Shown here in pieces: positions 43,467 through 52,321 of a stretch of 64,000 bases of DNA. The stretch is from contig OZ251578.1 in assembly GCA_965243835.1 (NCBI GenBank), positions 62,001-126,000 of the forward strand, read 5' to 3'. Origin of the DNA: G965202665 sp965243835. GTDB lineage: Bacteria > Actinomycetota > Acidimicrobiia > Spongiisociales > Spongiisociaceae. Every line of letters begins with the position of its first letter. The stretch's first letter is position 1. Under the pieces are notes generated by a model that had not been told where the DNA came from, ran no database searches, and saw nothing but the letters and a program-made list of their open reading frames with translations. The position numbers and the translations under genes were made by a program.

Positions 43467-44870
43467 TCAATTGTCCAATAGCCAAGCCAGGAAGGCGGCG
43501 GGGACCGCCGCAACTTCGGGGTCCTTCAAGTCGAGCAAGCCGCGGGTGGCGACGATGCCCTCCCAGGGGGAAGCTTTCAGGGTTCGCAACGTTCCCCTCC
43601 GCCAGCCGTAGTCGTCCACGTACTTGGATTCGATGGCCACCCCGCCGAAGTCCGGACCCACGAAGTCGATCTCGGCCCCGGCCTCGGTGCGGTGATATAA
43701 AACCCTCTCGGAATCAATGTATCTACCCGGAAAACTCCGTTCCAGATTGCGCAACAGTACCATTCCCAGTTGTTGCTCGGACAAGACGCTCAAATCAAGC
43801 CAGTCGTCGTCAACTAGGCGCGCGTAGGCCGGGTCGGTGAAATATATTTTGAACCGGGCCCGGAGTTGGGCATGTCCCCGACGCTCCCGATGGGCGGGCC
43901 AAATCACAAACGATTCCCGCAGTTCGTCAAGTCGTTGCTTCATGGTGTCGCTCATCACATCCAACTCCCGGGCCAGGTCGGCTACGTTGGCGGGCGAGCA
44001 TAGGCCTTCGGTCAGTAGTTGCAACAGAATACGGGACTGCAGATCGGAAATCCGCGCCCAACGGAAGGCCCCTCTGCTGATAATACGAAAAAGCTCGTCG
44101 GACAACCGGGTGGGGGAGCTTCCCAGGTAACCCGCAACCCCTTCCGGGAATCCGCCCACCTGGAGATATATTTCCCAAGCCTGCGTCAGATCATTAAACC
44201 AGGGAACCAACCCATAAGCATTCTCTTCCAGATACGGGCGACGCAGATCGGATATGCGCAGGGGGCCCGCATCATCCGGCATGTTGCGGCCCATCCCAAT
44301 CTGGGCGGCAAAGGAACGGAACCCCATAGGCAACAGCGCCCGATACGGATCGGAGGCGGTACCGTGCCTGCCCGCCAACACTCCCATCGCCATACGCAGG
44401 TCAGAAGAAGAGGAACCGGTGAGGACCACCGTGTCGTCGCCAAAACCGGGGTAGTTGTCGCGTAGCCATTTGATACGGTACGGCCATTTACCCAGCACTC
44501 CCGTGATCTCGTCTATGAACCAGTAGCGCCTCCCCTTCCAGGGGCTCACCTGTTGCACGCTGTCCGCCAAATCGGGCAAGTCGTCCACCCGCCATCCGTC
44601 AACCGACATATGAGCGATGGACGCCGGATGCACGCCTTCGTCCAGCAGTCTCTTAATGGTTTGCTTGACGGCCACCGATTTGCCGACCCGCCGCGGTCCG
44701 CTCAACGTATACAGGCCTCCGGGGGTCAGATTGTCCAGCACCCCCGCCGTGTAGCGAAAAGGAGCCCGGGAGGCCCGGTTCAGATCTTCATCGTCCCGGG
44801 TCCAGGTTGCGATATCCCTCCACCACCGATTGGTGCGGAGCAGTTCTTTCTGTATGTGTCCTGCCTTCAT
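43467..44870 (-). CDS. AAA-family ATPase with DUF4143 domain
   Basis: A 467-residue ATPase of the AAA_14/DUF4143 type. Walker A is GPRRVGKSVAVKQ (about residue 58) and Walker B is YWFIDEI (about residue 117), followed by LTGSSSSDLR as the sensor region. The C-terminal half contains the DUF4143 domain, ending in a PD-(D/E)xK-like core (EIDFVGPDFGGVAIESKY). Such proteins are common in accessory regions; their physiological role is not established. It lies in an AT-richer patch. A sequence matching its 3' end also occurs ~1.5 kb upstream (see the remnant at 45013). The last residues are PAAFLAWLLDN. Confidence 0.9.
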   Translation of the reverse strand: MKAGHIQKELLRTNRWWRDIATWTRDDEDLNRASRAPFRYTAGVLDNLTPGGLYTLSGPRRVGKSVAVKQTIKRLLDEGVHPASIAHMSVDGWRVDDLPDLADSVQQVSPWKGRRYWFIDEITGVLGKWPYRIKWLRDNYPGFGDDTVVLTGSSSSDLRMAMGVLAGRHGTASDPYRALLPMGFRSFAAQIGMGRNMPDDAGPLRISDLRRPYLEENAYGLVPWFNDLTQAWEIYLQVGGFPEGVAGYLGSSPTRLSDELFRIISRGAFRWARISDLQSRILLQLLTEGLCSPANVADLARELDVMSDTMKQRLDELRESFVIWPAHRERRGHAQLRARFKIYFTDPAYARLVDDDWLDLSVLSEQQLGMVLLRNLERSFPGRYIDSERVLYHRTEAGAEIDFVGPDFGGVAIESKYVDDYGWRRGTLRTLKASPWEGIVATRGLLDLKDPEVAAVPAAFLAWLLDN

Positions 44871-45255
44871 GGGTAATTACCTCCCGCTTCCCTAAAAAGG
44901 TTGTCGCTGATGGCAATTTTCACCTTTTTCTCTAGTATACCCCCTTGTTTTTATTAAAAATTTCAGGTATGACCAGGGAGTTTTTGGATTTACGGCTCGG
45001 CGAGTGATAGTTTGCGCTAAATGAGGACGCTAATCAGGCTTCGGCGGGGACCGCCGCAACTTGCCTTTTTCAAGATTTATTTTCAGAAAACCATAGTTTT
45101 TTGAAGATATTTCTTCAAATTTGGCATATTACGGATAAAGGTGCACCGGTTGCGGCAAGTGCCAACCCGGGATGTCCCGCCCGGCCCAACGGAAATCAGG
45201 CGACGGCGCGGGGCGGGATCCGCGGCGGGGGGAGGGGACGGGCGGGCGGCGGTTG
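44871..45255. other. Non-coding AT-rich gap with a remnant of an ATPase 3' end
   Basis: No intact gene in 385 bp. The part next to the ATPase start is AT-rich (around 44930-44970) and probably holds its promoter. At 45042-45062 a 21-bp stretch is identical to 43496-43516 in the ATPase 3' end. In that frame on the minus strand it reads VAAVPAEA then stop, resembling VAAVPAAF in the intact gene. Both copies have CGCTAAAT with a nearby AGG on one side and TTCAAG on the other. Confidence 0.6.
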
Positions 45256-45663
45256 TCAATCCGGAGGTGCGGTTTGTTCGGACTCCGCGTGGGTCGCCCC
45301 CGCGCCGCTTTCCGCGGTCTCCATCATGGACCGGGCGTAATCGCGAAGGGCCGACGAAAGGCTGATGGCGGATTTTGTCACCGCGTAGGCATCTCTCTGC
45401 TCGGCGTTGGCTCCGGAGGCCAGCTCCCGTGCGTGTTCAACGGCGCGCCCTGCCTCGTTCGCGGCGGCTTTCAGACTGGCGGCCGATATCGGCCGACCCT
45501 CGTCGGACAGTGCTTTTTCCCAGACGCGCAGGTCATGCAGGAATATTTTCGTCCGCTCGCGCCGGGCGACGAAAGGGGACAATTGCCGCAACGCCTCCTC
45601 CGCCTCGGCCACGGCCTGCGCGGCCCGTTCGACGGTCGCTGCGCAATGTTCGTCGGTTGTCAT
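45256..45663 (-). CDS. Small helical protein of unknown function
   Basis: A 135-residue protein I cannot assign. It is predicted almost wholly helical and rich in Ala, Glu and Arg (TVERAAQAVAEAEEALRQLS; ERTKIFLHDLRVWEKALSDEG; a later AISLSSALRDYARSMMETAE), with a polar C-terminal tail. No signal peptide or membrane helix. ATG 45663 is chosen because a strong site, AAAGGAGAG, lies a few bases upstream; the longer open frame is low-complexity. It ends the minus-strand group containing ltaE and purA but is separated from ltaE by ~110 bp, so it may be a separate unit. Confidence 0.65.
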   Translation of the reverse strand: MTTDEHCAATVERAAQAVAEAEEALRQLSPFVARRERTKIFLHDLRVWEKALSDEGRPISAASLKAAANEAGRAVEHARELASGANAEQRDAYAVTKSAISLSSALRDYARSMMETAESGAGATHAESEQTAPPD

Positions 45664-45775
45664 TATCTCTCCTTTCGGTCGCCTACCCGCCGAGAATAGG
45701 GGACGGCGGCGACAAGACATTCAAATCTATATACAAAAGCCAAAAAAGCAAGAATTGGGGGACGCTGCCCGTGCG

Positions 45776-46819
45776 TTAGGCGAGGGCGGCGGCCAGGGCT
45801 TCCAGCAGGGCGTCGACATCGTCATCGTTCACATCCAGGTGGGTGACGATGCGGATGCGGCGCTCGCCCAGGACCGAAATGGATATTCCCGCTCGGCGCA
45901 GGGTTTCCGCCAAGCGGGGGGCGGTCATTTCCGGGTAGGCCAAGTCGGCCACCGCGATGTTGGTTTCCACCGGGGCCGTCTCCGCCGCCAGCCGCATTCC
46001 GGCCAGGGCCCGCCCGATGCGGGCCGCCCGCCGGTGGTCGTCGGCCAGCCGTTCCACGTTGTTATCCAGGGCGTACAGCCCCATGGCGGCCAGCACCCCC
46101 GACTGGCGCATGGCCCCTCCCCACTGCTGTTTCCACCGCCAGGCCCGTTCGATGAACTCCCGCGACCCGGCCAGCACCGCCCCCACCGGACATCCCAGGC
46201 CTTTGGTGAGGTCCAGCCACACGCTGTCCGCATCCCGGGCCTGGCGGGCGGCGGAAACCCCGGACGCCACCGCCGCGTTCAACAGCCGGGCCCCGTCCAT
46301 GTGGACGGCCAAACCCGCCTCCCGGCCCACGGCCGCTACCTCGTCCAGCATTTCCAACGGCCACACCGACCCGCCCGCCAGGTTGGCGGTCTGCTCCACC
46401 GCCACCAGCCGGGAGCGGGGCATGTAACGGGAGGCGGGGCGCAACGCGGCCCGCACCTGGTCGGCGGTGAACATCCCCCGCTCCCCGTCCAGGGCGTGGA
46501 TCATCACCCCCGACAGGGCGGCCGGGCCCCCGCCTTCCATCACCACGATGTGGCTGGAACGTTCGCAAATCACCTCGTCCCCCGGTTGGGTGTGTGCCCG
46601 GATGGCGATCTCGTTGCACATCGTGCCGGTGGGCAGGAACACGGCCGCTTCCTTCCCCAGCAGGGCGGCGCTCCGCTCCTCCAGCCGCCGGGTGGTGGGG
46701 TCGGCGAACTGCTGCTCGTCCCCCACCTCCGCCTCCAGGACCGCGGCCAGCATCCCCGGCGTGGGGCGGGTTTGGGTGTCGGAGTAGAAGTTGCGCCGCA
46801 CCGGGCTCTCCGTTTGCAT
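45776..46819 (-). CDS. ltaE: Low-specificity threonine aldolase family protein
   Basis: A 347-residue PLP-dependent fold-type I enzyme that cleaves L-threonine or L-allo-threonine to glycine and acetaldehyde. Family markers: NFYSDTQTRPTPGM at the N-terminus, EVGDEQQFADPT, LPTGTMCNEIAIRAH, an AVHMDGARLLNAAV segment holding the PLP-contacting Asp, and LTKGLGCPVGAVL with the Schiff-base lysine. The C-terminal small domain ends IRIVTHLDVNDDDVDALL. It starts 24 bp after the purA stop, so the two are probably co-transcribed. The length is normal. The beta-eliminating lyase family includes related activities, so substrate preference is open. Confidence 0.92.
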   Translation of the reverse strand: MQTESPVRRNFYSDTQTRPTPGMLAAVLEAEVGDEQQFADPTTRRLEERSAALLGKEAAVFLPTGTMCNEIAIRAHTQPGDEVICERSSHIVVMEGGGPAALSGVMIHALDGERGMFTADQVRAALRPASRYMPRSRLVAVEQTANLAGGSVWPLEMLDEVAAVGREAGLAVHMDGARLLNAAVASGVSAARQARDADSVWLDLTKGLGCPVGAVLAGSREFIERAWRWKQQWGGAMRQSGVLAAMGLYALDNNVERLADDHRRAARIGRALAGMRLAAETAPVETNIAVADLAYPEMTAPRLAETLRRAGISISVLGERRIRIVTHLDVNDDDVDALLEALAAALA

Positions 46820-46843
46820 GCTTTCGCCTCCCGTTCCGCCTGG

Positions 46844-48118
46844 TTACGACCTGGTGATAACCTGGTCCCGTTCCTGCCCCACCGACACCCAGTTTATCGG
46901 GACGGAGACCTCTTCTTCGATGAAGCGCACGTAGTCGCGGGCGGCGGGGGGCAGGGCCGCAAAGTCGGTGATCCCGGAAATGTCCTCCTCCCAGCCCGGC
47001 AACTCCTCGTAGCGGGGGGCGCATTCGTACAAAGTCCGTTGCTGGCGGGGAAACTCCCGATGGACGGTTTCCCCGGCGGTGTAGGCGACGGCGATCCGCA
47101 ACGGGTGAATCCCGGACAGCACGTCCAGTTTGGTGAGGAACAGCCCGGTGAGGGAGTTGACCCGGCGCGCGTAGCGCAGGGCCACCAGGTCCAGCCAGCC
47201 GCACCGCCGGCGCCGGCCGGTGACCGTGCCGAACTCGCCTCCCGCGGTCACCATCCGCTCCCCGGTTTCATCGTCCAGTTCGGTGGGGAAAGGACCGCTC
47301 CCCACCCGGGAAATGTAGGCCTTGGCTACCCCCACCACCCGGTCGACGGCCTTGGGTCCGATCCCCACACCCACCGGCCCGCCGCCCGCGGTGGGGTTGG
47401 AGGAGGTCACGAACGGATAGGTGCCGTGGTCCACATCCAGCAACGTCCCCTGCGCCCCCTCCAACAGCACTTCTTTTCCCTGCTCCAGGGCGGACCAGAT
47501 CAGATAGGAGACATCGTCCGCCATCGGGATCAACCGGGGGGCGTATTGCAGGTATTCGTCGGCGATGGCGGCGGCGGCCATCGGCAACTGGTTGTAGACC
47601 CGGGTGAGAATCCGGTTTTTCTCCACCAGGGCGGCCTCCAGTTTGTCCCGGAAAATTTTCGGATCGAACAGGTCCTGCACCCGGATGCCGCTCCGGGCGT
47701 ACTTGTCGGTGTAGGCGGGGCCGATGCCGCGCCGGGTGGTGCCGATCCGGTTGCGGCCCAGGTACCGTTCCATCACCGCGTCCAGCCGCCGGTGGTAGGG
47801 CATTATCAGATGGGCGTTGCCGGAGATGCGCAACCGGGAGGGGTCCACCCCCCGGCTTTCCAGCATTTCCAACTCGGACAGCAAAACGGCCGGGTCGATG
47901 ACCATCCCGGAGGCGATGACCGGCGTCGTGTCCGGATACATCACCCCGGAGGGGACCAGCGACAGGGCGAACCGCTCGTCGCCGACCACGATGGTGTGTC
48001 CGGCGTTGTTGCCGCCCTGGTAGCGAACCGCGTATGCGGCGTTTTGGGCGAGCAGGTCGGTTACCCGGCCTTTGCCTTCATCGCCCCATTGCGTTCCTAC
48101 CACGATCGTGGCGGGCAT
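46844..48118 (-). CDS. purA: Adenylosuccinate synthetase
   Basis: A 424-residue enzyme that joins IMP and aspartate using GTP, the first committed step to AMP. The N-terminal GTP loop is intact (VGTQWGDEGKGRVTDLLAQ), as are GNNAGHTIVVG, the IMP-contact region TTRRGIGPAYTDKYARSGI, the EGAQGTLLDVDHGTYPFVTS segment and the C-terminal guanine-binding SVGQERDQVI. GGGGAGGT lies six bases before the ATG. It is divergent from the TetR gene (about 100 bp between starts) and followed by ltaE. Confidence 0.97.
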   Translation of the reverse strand: MPATIVVGTQWGDEGKGRVTDLLAQNAAYAVRYQGGNNAGHTIVVGDERFALSLVPSGVMYPDTTPVIASGMVIDPAVLLSELEMLESRGVDPSRLRISGNAHLIMPYHRRLDAVMERYLGRNRIGTTRRGIGPAYTDKYARSGIRVQDLFDPKIFRDKLEAALVEKNRILTRVYNQLPMAAAAIADEYLQYAPRLIPMADDVSYLIWSALEQGKEVLLEGAQGTLLDVDHGTYPFVTSSNPTAGGGPVGVGIGPKAVDRVVGVAKAYISRVGSGPFPTELDDETGERMVTAGGEFGTVTGRRRRCGWLDLVALRYARRVNSLTGLFLTKLDVLSGIHPLRIAVAYTAGETVHREFPRQQRTLYECAPRYEELPGWEEDISGITDFAALPPAARDYVRFIEEEVSVPINWVSVGQERDQVITRS

Positions 48119-48216
48119 CGTCGGACCTCCCCGCTAACTGTAGATAGACGCCAACCGGCGCCCGCCGAGAATAGCCTACCGCCCGCCCACCCGGGCGGAA
48201 GGGGCTAACCTGTGGT

Positions 48217-48840
48217 ATGCCCCGGATACGCGCCGGCACCATCGCCGAGCACAGAAGCCAAACCCGATCGCAGATTCTGCGGGCCGCCCAGGTCCTGTTC
48301 GCCCGCTGGGGTTACGAGCGGGTCACCTTCGCCGAGGTGGCGGAGGAATGCGGGTTGGGGCGCACCACCCTCTACGACTATTTCAAGGACAAGCACGACC
48401 TGTTGGCCTGCCTGGTGGAGGAAACCCTGCCCTTGGCCATCCGGGAAATAACGGCTTCGGCCCCCGCCCATCCTCCCGCCGACCGACTGCGTTCCCTGGT
48501 GGAATCCATGGTGAAGTTCGTGGTGATCGAACCCACTCTGGGACTGCTCCTGCACCGGGAGGTCCCCAAACTGCCCTCCTCCGCCGCGGAGCGGGTGGCG
48601 GCCGTCCATCGGGAACTGTCCGCGGAGTTGATGGAGGCGTACCGGTCGGGGACGGAGGAAGGGGCTTTCAAGCCGTTGCCGCCCCGGTTGGCCCAAGGGT
48701 TCCTGTACAACCTGATAATGTCCGCCGCCCGCTCCCTGATAGACTCCGATGATCCGCAACGGGACCTGCCCGGGGTAGTGAAAACGGCGGCCGACCTGCT
48801 GTTCACCGGGGTGGAAGCCCGACCGGCGGCGCCGGAATAG
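48217..48840 (+). CDS. TetR/AcrR-family transcriptional regulator
   Basis: A 207-residue repressor. The N-terminal TetR helix-turn-helix is clear: QTRSQILRAAQVLFARWGYE, then TFAEVAEECGLGRTTLYDYF and KDKHDLLACLVEE. The C-terminal ~150 residues form the helical ligand-binding domain, with no recognisable ligand signature. It lies 15 bp before ppk1 on the same strand and probably shares its transcript, so it may control polyphosphate synthesis or its own operon. A TAACCT box at 48206-48211 ends only five bases before the ATG, so a leaderless transcript is possible (inference). Confidence 0.9.
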   Translation: MPRIRAGTIAEHRSQTRSQILRAAQVLFARWGYERVTFAEVAEECGLGRTTLYDYFKDKHDLLACLVEETLPLAIREITASAPAHPPADRLRSLVESMVKFVVIEPTLGLLLHREVPKLPSSAAERVAAVHRELSAELMEAYRSGTEEGAFKPLPPRLAQGFLYNLIMSAARSLIDSDDPQRDLPGVVKTAADLLFTGVEARPAAPE

Positions 48841-48855
48841 GCAAGGGGCGGGCGA

Positions 48856-50916
48856 ATGGCCAGGAAATATTTCGACAACGCCCTGTCCTGGCTGGCCTTT
48901 GCGCGCCGGGTGGCGGCCCAGGCGGAGAACGAGAACACGCCGCTTCTGGAACGGGTCAACTATCTGGCCATCGTCAGCGAACTTTTGGACGAGTTTTTCC
49001 AGGTGCGCATCGCCGGGTTGGAGGAACGGCAGGAAGCGGGGATGAGGGGCTTGCCGGTGGAAACGGGCGGGGCCCGGCGCCTGCTGGCCGAGGTGCGGGC
49101 CGGGGTGGAGGAAATTTACGCCCGGCAGAGCGAAGTTTTCCGCGGCGTCATCCAACCGGCCTTGCGGGAAATCGGCAAACCCATCCGGCTGTGGGATTCC
49201 CTGGACGAGCGGGACCGCAAAATAATGGGGGACGTTTTTCATCAGCAGTTGTTCCCGGTGTTGACCCCGTTGGCGGTGGACCCCGCCCATCCTTTCCCGT
49301 TTATCTCCAACCTGTCCCTCAACTTGGCGGTGATGGTGCGGGAGCCCGCCTCCCCCGCCGACCCCGCCGGCGGCGCCGAACGCACGGAACGTTTCGCCCG
49401 GGTGAAAGTGCCCCCGGTGTTGCGCCGGTTCGTGGAGTTGCCGGACGGGGACGGCCATGTCCCCTTGGAGCAGGTCATCACCGCCCACTTGGACGAGTTG
49501 TTTCCCGGGTTGGAAATAACCCGGTGCCACCCCTTCCGGGTGACCCGTTACAACGACCTGGAAGTGCCCGACATGCAGGTGGACGACCTGATGGAGGCCA
49601 TCCGCTCCGAATTGGGGAGAAGCCGTTTCGGCCGGGTGGCCCGACTGGAGGTGGAGCGCGACATCGACCCGGACGTTCTGGAGTTGCTGATGCGGGAAAT
49701 GGAGATCGAGGACCGGCACGTCTACCGGGTGTCGGGGCTGATCGGTTTGGGCAGCCTGAGCAGTCAGGCGGGGATGGACTTCCCCAAGCACCGCTGGCCG
49801 CCTTTCCAGCCGGTCACCCCGCTCCGGGTGGCCGCCGGCCGCGACCTGTTCGAGGTGATCCGGCGGGGGGACCTGCTGGTGCATCATCCCTACGAGTCCT
49901 TTGCGGCCACCACCGGCGAGTTCCTGCGCCAGGCGGCCGACGACCCGCAGGTGCTGGCCGTCAAGCAAACCCTGTACCGGGCTTCCCCCGATTCTTCCAT
50001 CGTCAGCTCCCTGATCGCGGCCGCCGAGCGGGGCAAGCAGGTGGTGGCGCTGGTGGAGTTGAAAGCCCGCTTCGAGGAGGCCCGCAACATCGAGCGGGCG
50101 GTGGCCCTGGAGGAGGCGGGAGCGCATGTGGTGTACGGGTTGGTGGGGTTGAAAACCCATGCCAAGCTGTGCCTGGTGGTGCGCCGGGAAGGATCCGACT
50201 TGGTGCGCTACGTGCACACTTCCACCGGCAACTACAACGAGCGCACCGCCCGCCTCTACGAGGACATCGGGTTTTTCACCCGCGACCCGGAGATAGGGGC
50301 CGATGTGAGCGAGCTGTTCAACCATCTGACCGGATACGGCTCCCGCCGCTCCTACGGCAAACTGCTGGTGGCCCCGGCCGAGTTGCGCGACCGGTTGTTG
50401 GAGATGATCGAAGAGGAATCCTCCCACGAGGACGGCCACATCGTGGCCAAGATGAACTCCCTGGTGGACCAGCCGATGATCGACGCCCTGTACCGGGCCT
50501 CGCAGGCCGGAACCCGCATCGACCTGATCGTGCGGGGCATTTGCCGTCTCCGTCCGGGAATGGAGGGGTTGAGCGAGAACATAACGGTACGTTCCATCGT
50601 GGGGCGCTTTCTGGAACATTCCCGCATTGTCCGTTTCGGACGGCCCGACCGGGGTTTTACCTACTACATCGGGTCCGCCGACTGGATGCCCCGCAACCTG
50701 GACCGGCGGGTGGAGTCCCTGACCCCCATCGAAGACCCGGCCTTGCAGGAACGGCTGGAGGAGATACTGGACTTGTGCCGGGCCGACGACCACCTGTCCT
50801 GGCTCCTGCAGGCGGACGGCTCCTATGCGCGCCGGGGGGGAACGGGGGAGGTGGACTTGCACCAGTCGTTGATGGAACGGGCCCTGCGGCGCTCCTCCCT
50901 CTCCGGCGCGGGCTGA
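48856..50916 (+). CDS. ppk1: Polyphosphate kinase 1
   Basis: A 686-residue membrane-associated kinase that polymerises ATP gamma-phosphate into polyphosphate. The four-domain PPK1 plan is present: N-terminal helical domain (YFDNALSWLAFARRVAAQAE; LDEFFQVRIAGLEE), head domain, and two phospholipase-D-like C-terminal domains. The first catalytic histidine lies in RYVHTSTGNYNERTARLYED and the second region is FLEHSRIVRFG; IGSADWMPRNLDRRVE is the conserved end. Length matches the family. It sits in an apparent operon with the TetR gene. No downstream exopolyphosphatase gene is present. Confidence 0.97.
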   Translation: MARKYFDNALSWLAFARRVAAQAENENTPLLERVNYLAIVSELLDEFFQVRIAGLEERQEAGMRGLPVETGGARRLLAEVRAGVEEIYARQSEVFRGVIQPALREIGKPIRLWDSLDERDRKIMGDVFHQQLFPVLTPLAVDPAHPFPFISNLSLNLAVMVREPASPADPAGGAERTERFARVKVPPVLRRFVELPDGDGHVPLEQVITAHLDELFPGLEITRCHPFRVTRYNDLEVPDMQVDDLMEAIRSELGRSRFGRVARLEVERDIDPDVLELLMREMEIEDRHVYRVSGLIGLGSLSSQAGMDFPKHRWPPFQPVTPLRVAAGRDLFEVIRRGDLLVHHPYESFAATTGEFLRQAADDPQVLAVKQTLYRASPDSSIVSSLIAAAERGKQVVALVELKARFEEARNIERAVALEEAGAHVVYGLVGLKTHAKLCLVVRREGSDLVRYVHTSTGNYNERTARLYEDIGFFTRDPEIGADVSELFNHLTGYGSRRSYGKLLVAPAELRDRLLEMIEEESSHEDGHIVAKMNSLVDQPMIDALYRASQAGTRIDLIVRGICRLRPGMEGLSENITVRSIVGRFLEHSRIVRFGRPDRGFTYYIGSADWMPRNLDRRVESLTPIEDPALQERLEEILDLCRADDHLSWLLQADGSYARRGGTGEVDLHQSLMERALRRSSLSGAG

Positions 50917-51016
50917 AACCGGCGCGCCCCGCCGGTTGCGCCGCCGCCCTGGTTGCGGTCCGTTTTGGAAGGGCCGGCCCCGCGCTCCGGTAACCGCCTG
51001 GTTGACTTGGCGCCGG

Positions 51017-51081
51017 TTGTCAGATGCCGATTCGGGTGGGCTATATTTTCAGAAGGGGGCACGGTTCTGCGGTTAAACCGC
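51017..51081 (+). promoter_or_regulatory. Orphan promoter-like element followed by a palindrome
   Basis: TTGTCA (51017-51022) and TATATT (51042-51047), 19 bp apart, precede a 13-base dyad GCGGTTAAACCGC (51069-51081). No plus-strand gene follows; transcription would run antisense into the decayed coiled-coil copy. It could be chance. Confidence 0.25.
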
Positions 51082-51109
51082 CCCGGCTCGGCGGTCCGGG
51101 TCGGTCGTC

Positions 51110-51310
51110 ATCGCTCGGAAGTCGTATGGCGAGGCTGTTGTCCATGGCGTCGATCTGTCTTTGACACCGGTCGTCATCGCCCGGAGGCCGGCTTTGATGT
51201 CGGCGGTCGTTTTGTCGATCTTGCGTTCGAGGTCAGCCCAAGCCGAGGGTGGCTGTGAACATTGCGACAATGAGCGTAGTTTCCACGGTTTTCCTAACTC
51301 TTTCCGCAGG
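51110..51310 (-). pseudogene. Decayed copy of the adjacent membrane-anchored coiled-coil gene
   Basis: The minus-strand sequence from ~51310 parallels the start of the intact gene at 51967: VETTLIVAMFTATLGLG versus VETTAIIVAIFTAILGLG, with the same preceding GGCCTG...CGGTCGG context in the leader. Here the ATG has become AGG, a TGA replaces the Trp codon after LGLG, and a small deletion shifts frame before an IDKTTADIKAGL stretch resembling IDKSATDLRGEI. The repeat-rich C-terminal part is missing. The remainder of 50,917-51,445 holds no other gene I can support. Confidence 0.6.
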
Positions 51311-51445
51311 CCGTTGGTTGCGCTTCGGTCGGACGGGCCCTCTCCGGCGGGAGCGGCTGGAGGAGATGCCGGGTTTGCGCCGGGCGGACGGCTGTTCGCG
51401 TCGGGGGGAGCGGGCCCTGGGGCGCTCCCCCCTTGGCGGGGGTTG

Positions 51446-51967
51446 TTAGGCGAGGGTCGGGTTTTCCGGGGGCGACGCGCGGAATTTCATACCCAGTTCG
51501 CCTTCGGCGTAGGAGACGCGTTGTTCGTAGTGGCCGATCCGTTTTTCCAGGCGGTCCACATTTTCCGCCACCTCCCGGATTTCCTCGCGCAGTCGGGTTT
51601 CCGATTTGTCGATCCGGTCCGTCAGTTCGGTCTTGGCGGTTTCCACCGTTTTGTTGATCCGGCCTGTCAGTTCGGTCCGGAGGTCGTCGATGCGGTCCGA
51701 TTGTTTGTCGATCCGGCCCGTCAGTTCGGTGTGGTTGGACCGCATCTCCCCGCGCAGTCGGGTTTCCGATTTGTCGATGCGGTCCGATTGTTTGTCGATC
51801 CGGCCCGTCAGTTCGGTCCTGGTGTCCGTCAGTTCGGTTCTGACGATCCGGATCTCGCCGCGCAGGTCGGTGGCTGATTTGTCGATCGTGCGGGTGAGGC
51901 GCCAGCCCAAGCCGAGGATAGCCGTGAAGATGGCGACAATGATGGCTGTGGTTTCCACGATTTCCAT
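51446..51967 (-). CDS. Membrane-anchored coiled-coil repeat protein
   Basis: A 173-residue protein with one N-terminal membrane helix (IIVAIFTAILGLGWRL, ~residues 7-22) followed by a long charged coiled coil. It contains repeated segments around TELTGRIDKQSDRID and DKSETRLRGEMR, spaced in multiples near 11 residues, and ends with a less regular tail. ATG 51967 is chosen for AAAGGG six bases upstream. It resembles many small actinobacterial or phage-derived membrane coiled-coil proteins of unknown role. A decayed duplicate lies directly downstream. No named family is recognised. Confidence 0.75.
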   Translation of the reverse strand: MEIVETTAIIVAIFTAILGLGWRLTRTIDKSATDLRGEIRIVRTELTDTRTELTGRIDKQSDRIDKSETRLRGEMRSNHTELTGRIDKQSDRIDDLRTELTGRINKTVETAKTELTDRIDKSETRLREEIREVAENVDRLEKRIGHYEQRVSYAEGELGMKFRASPPENPTLA

Positions 51968-52321
51968 CCTACCCTTTCTGCCAGGCCGTTGGTTACGTTC
52001 GGTCGGACGGGCCGGCGGCGTCCTCCTACTATCCAATATATGCATTTTCTAAAAAAATTCAAGGGGGTTTTTTCGCGACTTTTTCCGGAGGCTGAAAAGC
52101 CTGGTCAACCCCTGTTTTCAGCGGACGGAACTCCCTCCGGCGGGGCGTTTCGGAGGCGGGCGAGGTCCCGCGCAGGTCCCGCGGTTGACTAGTGCTTGAA
52201 GGTCGCCGGGAGGTCGGCGAGGGGGCTGTTCCGCGTCCTTGCCCAGCGCGCCCGGAGGGGCGGGTAGAATGGGAGGCGGCCCGCTCCGGCCGGGCTTCCC
52301 GAAGCGCCGCCCCGAAACGAT

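Noticed and set aside
45407..48208. 933-codon plus-strand frame opposite ltaE and purA
   Set aside because: It is antisense to two complete, motif-bearing enzymes and its translation has no recognisable domain.
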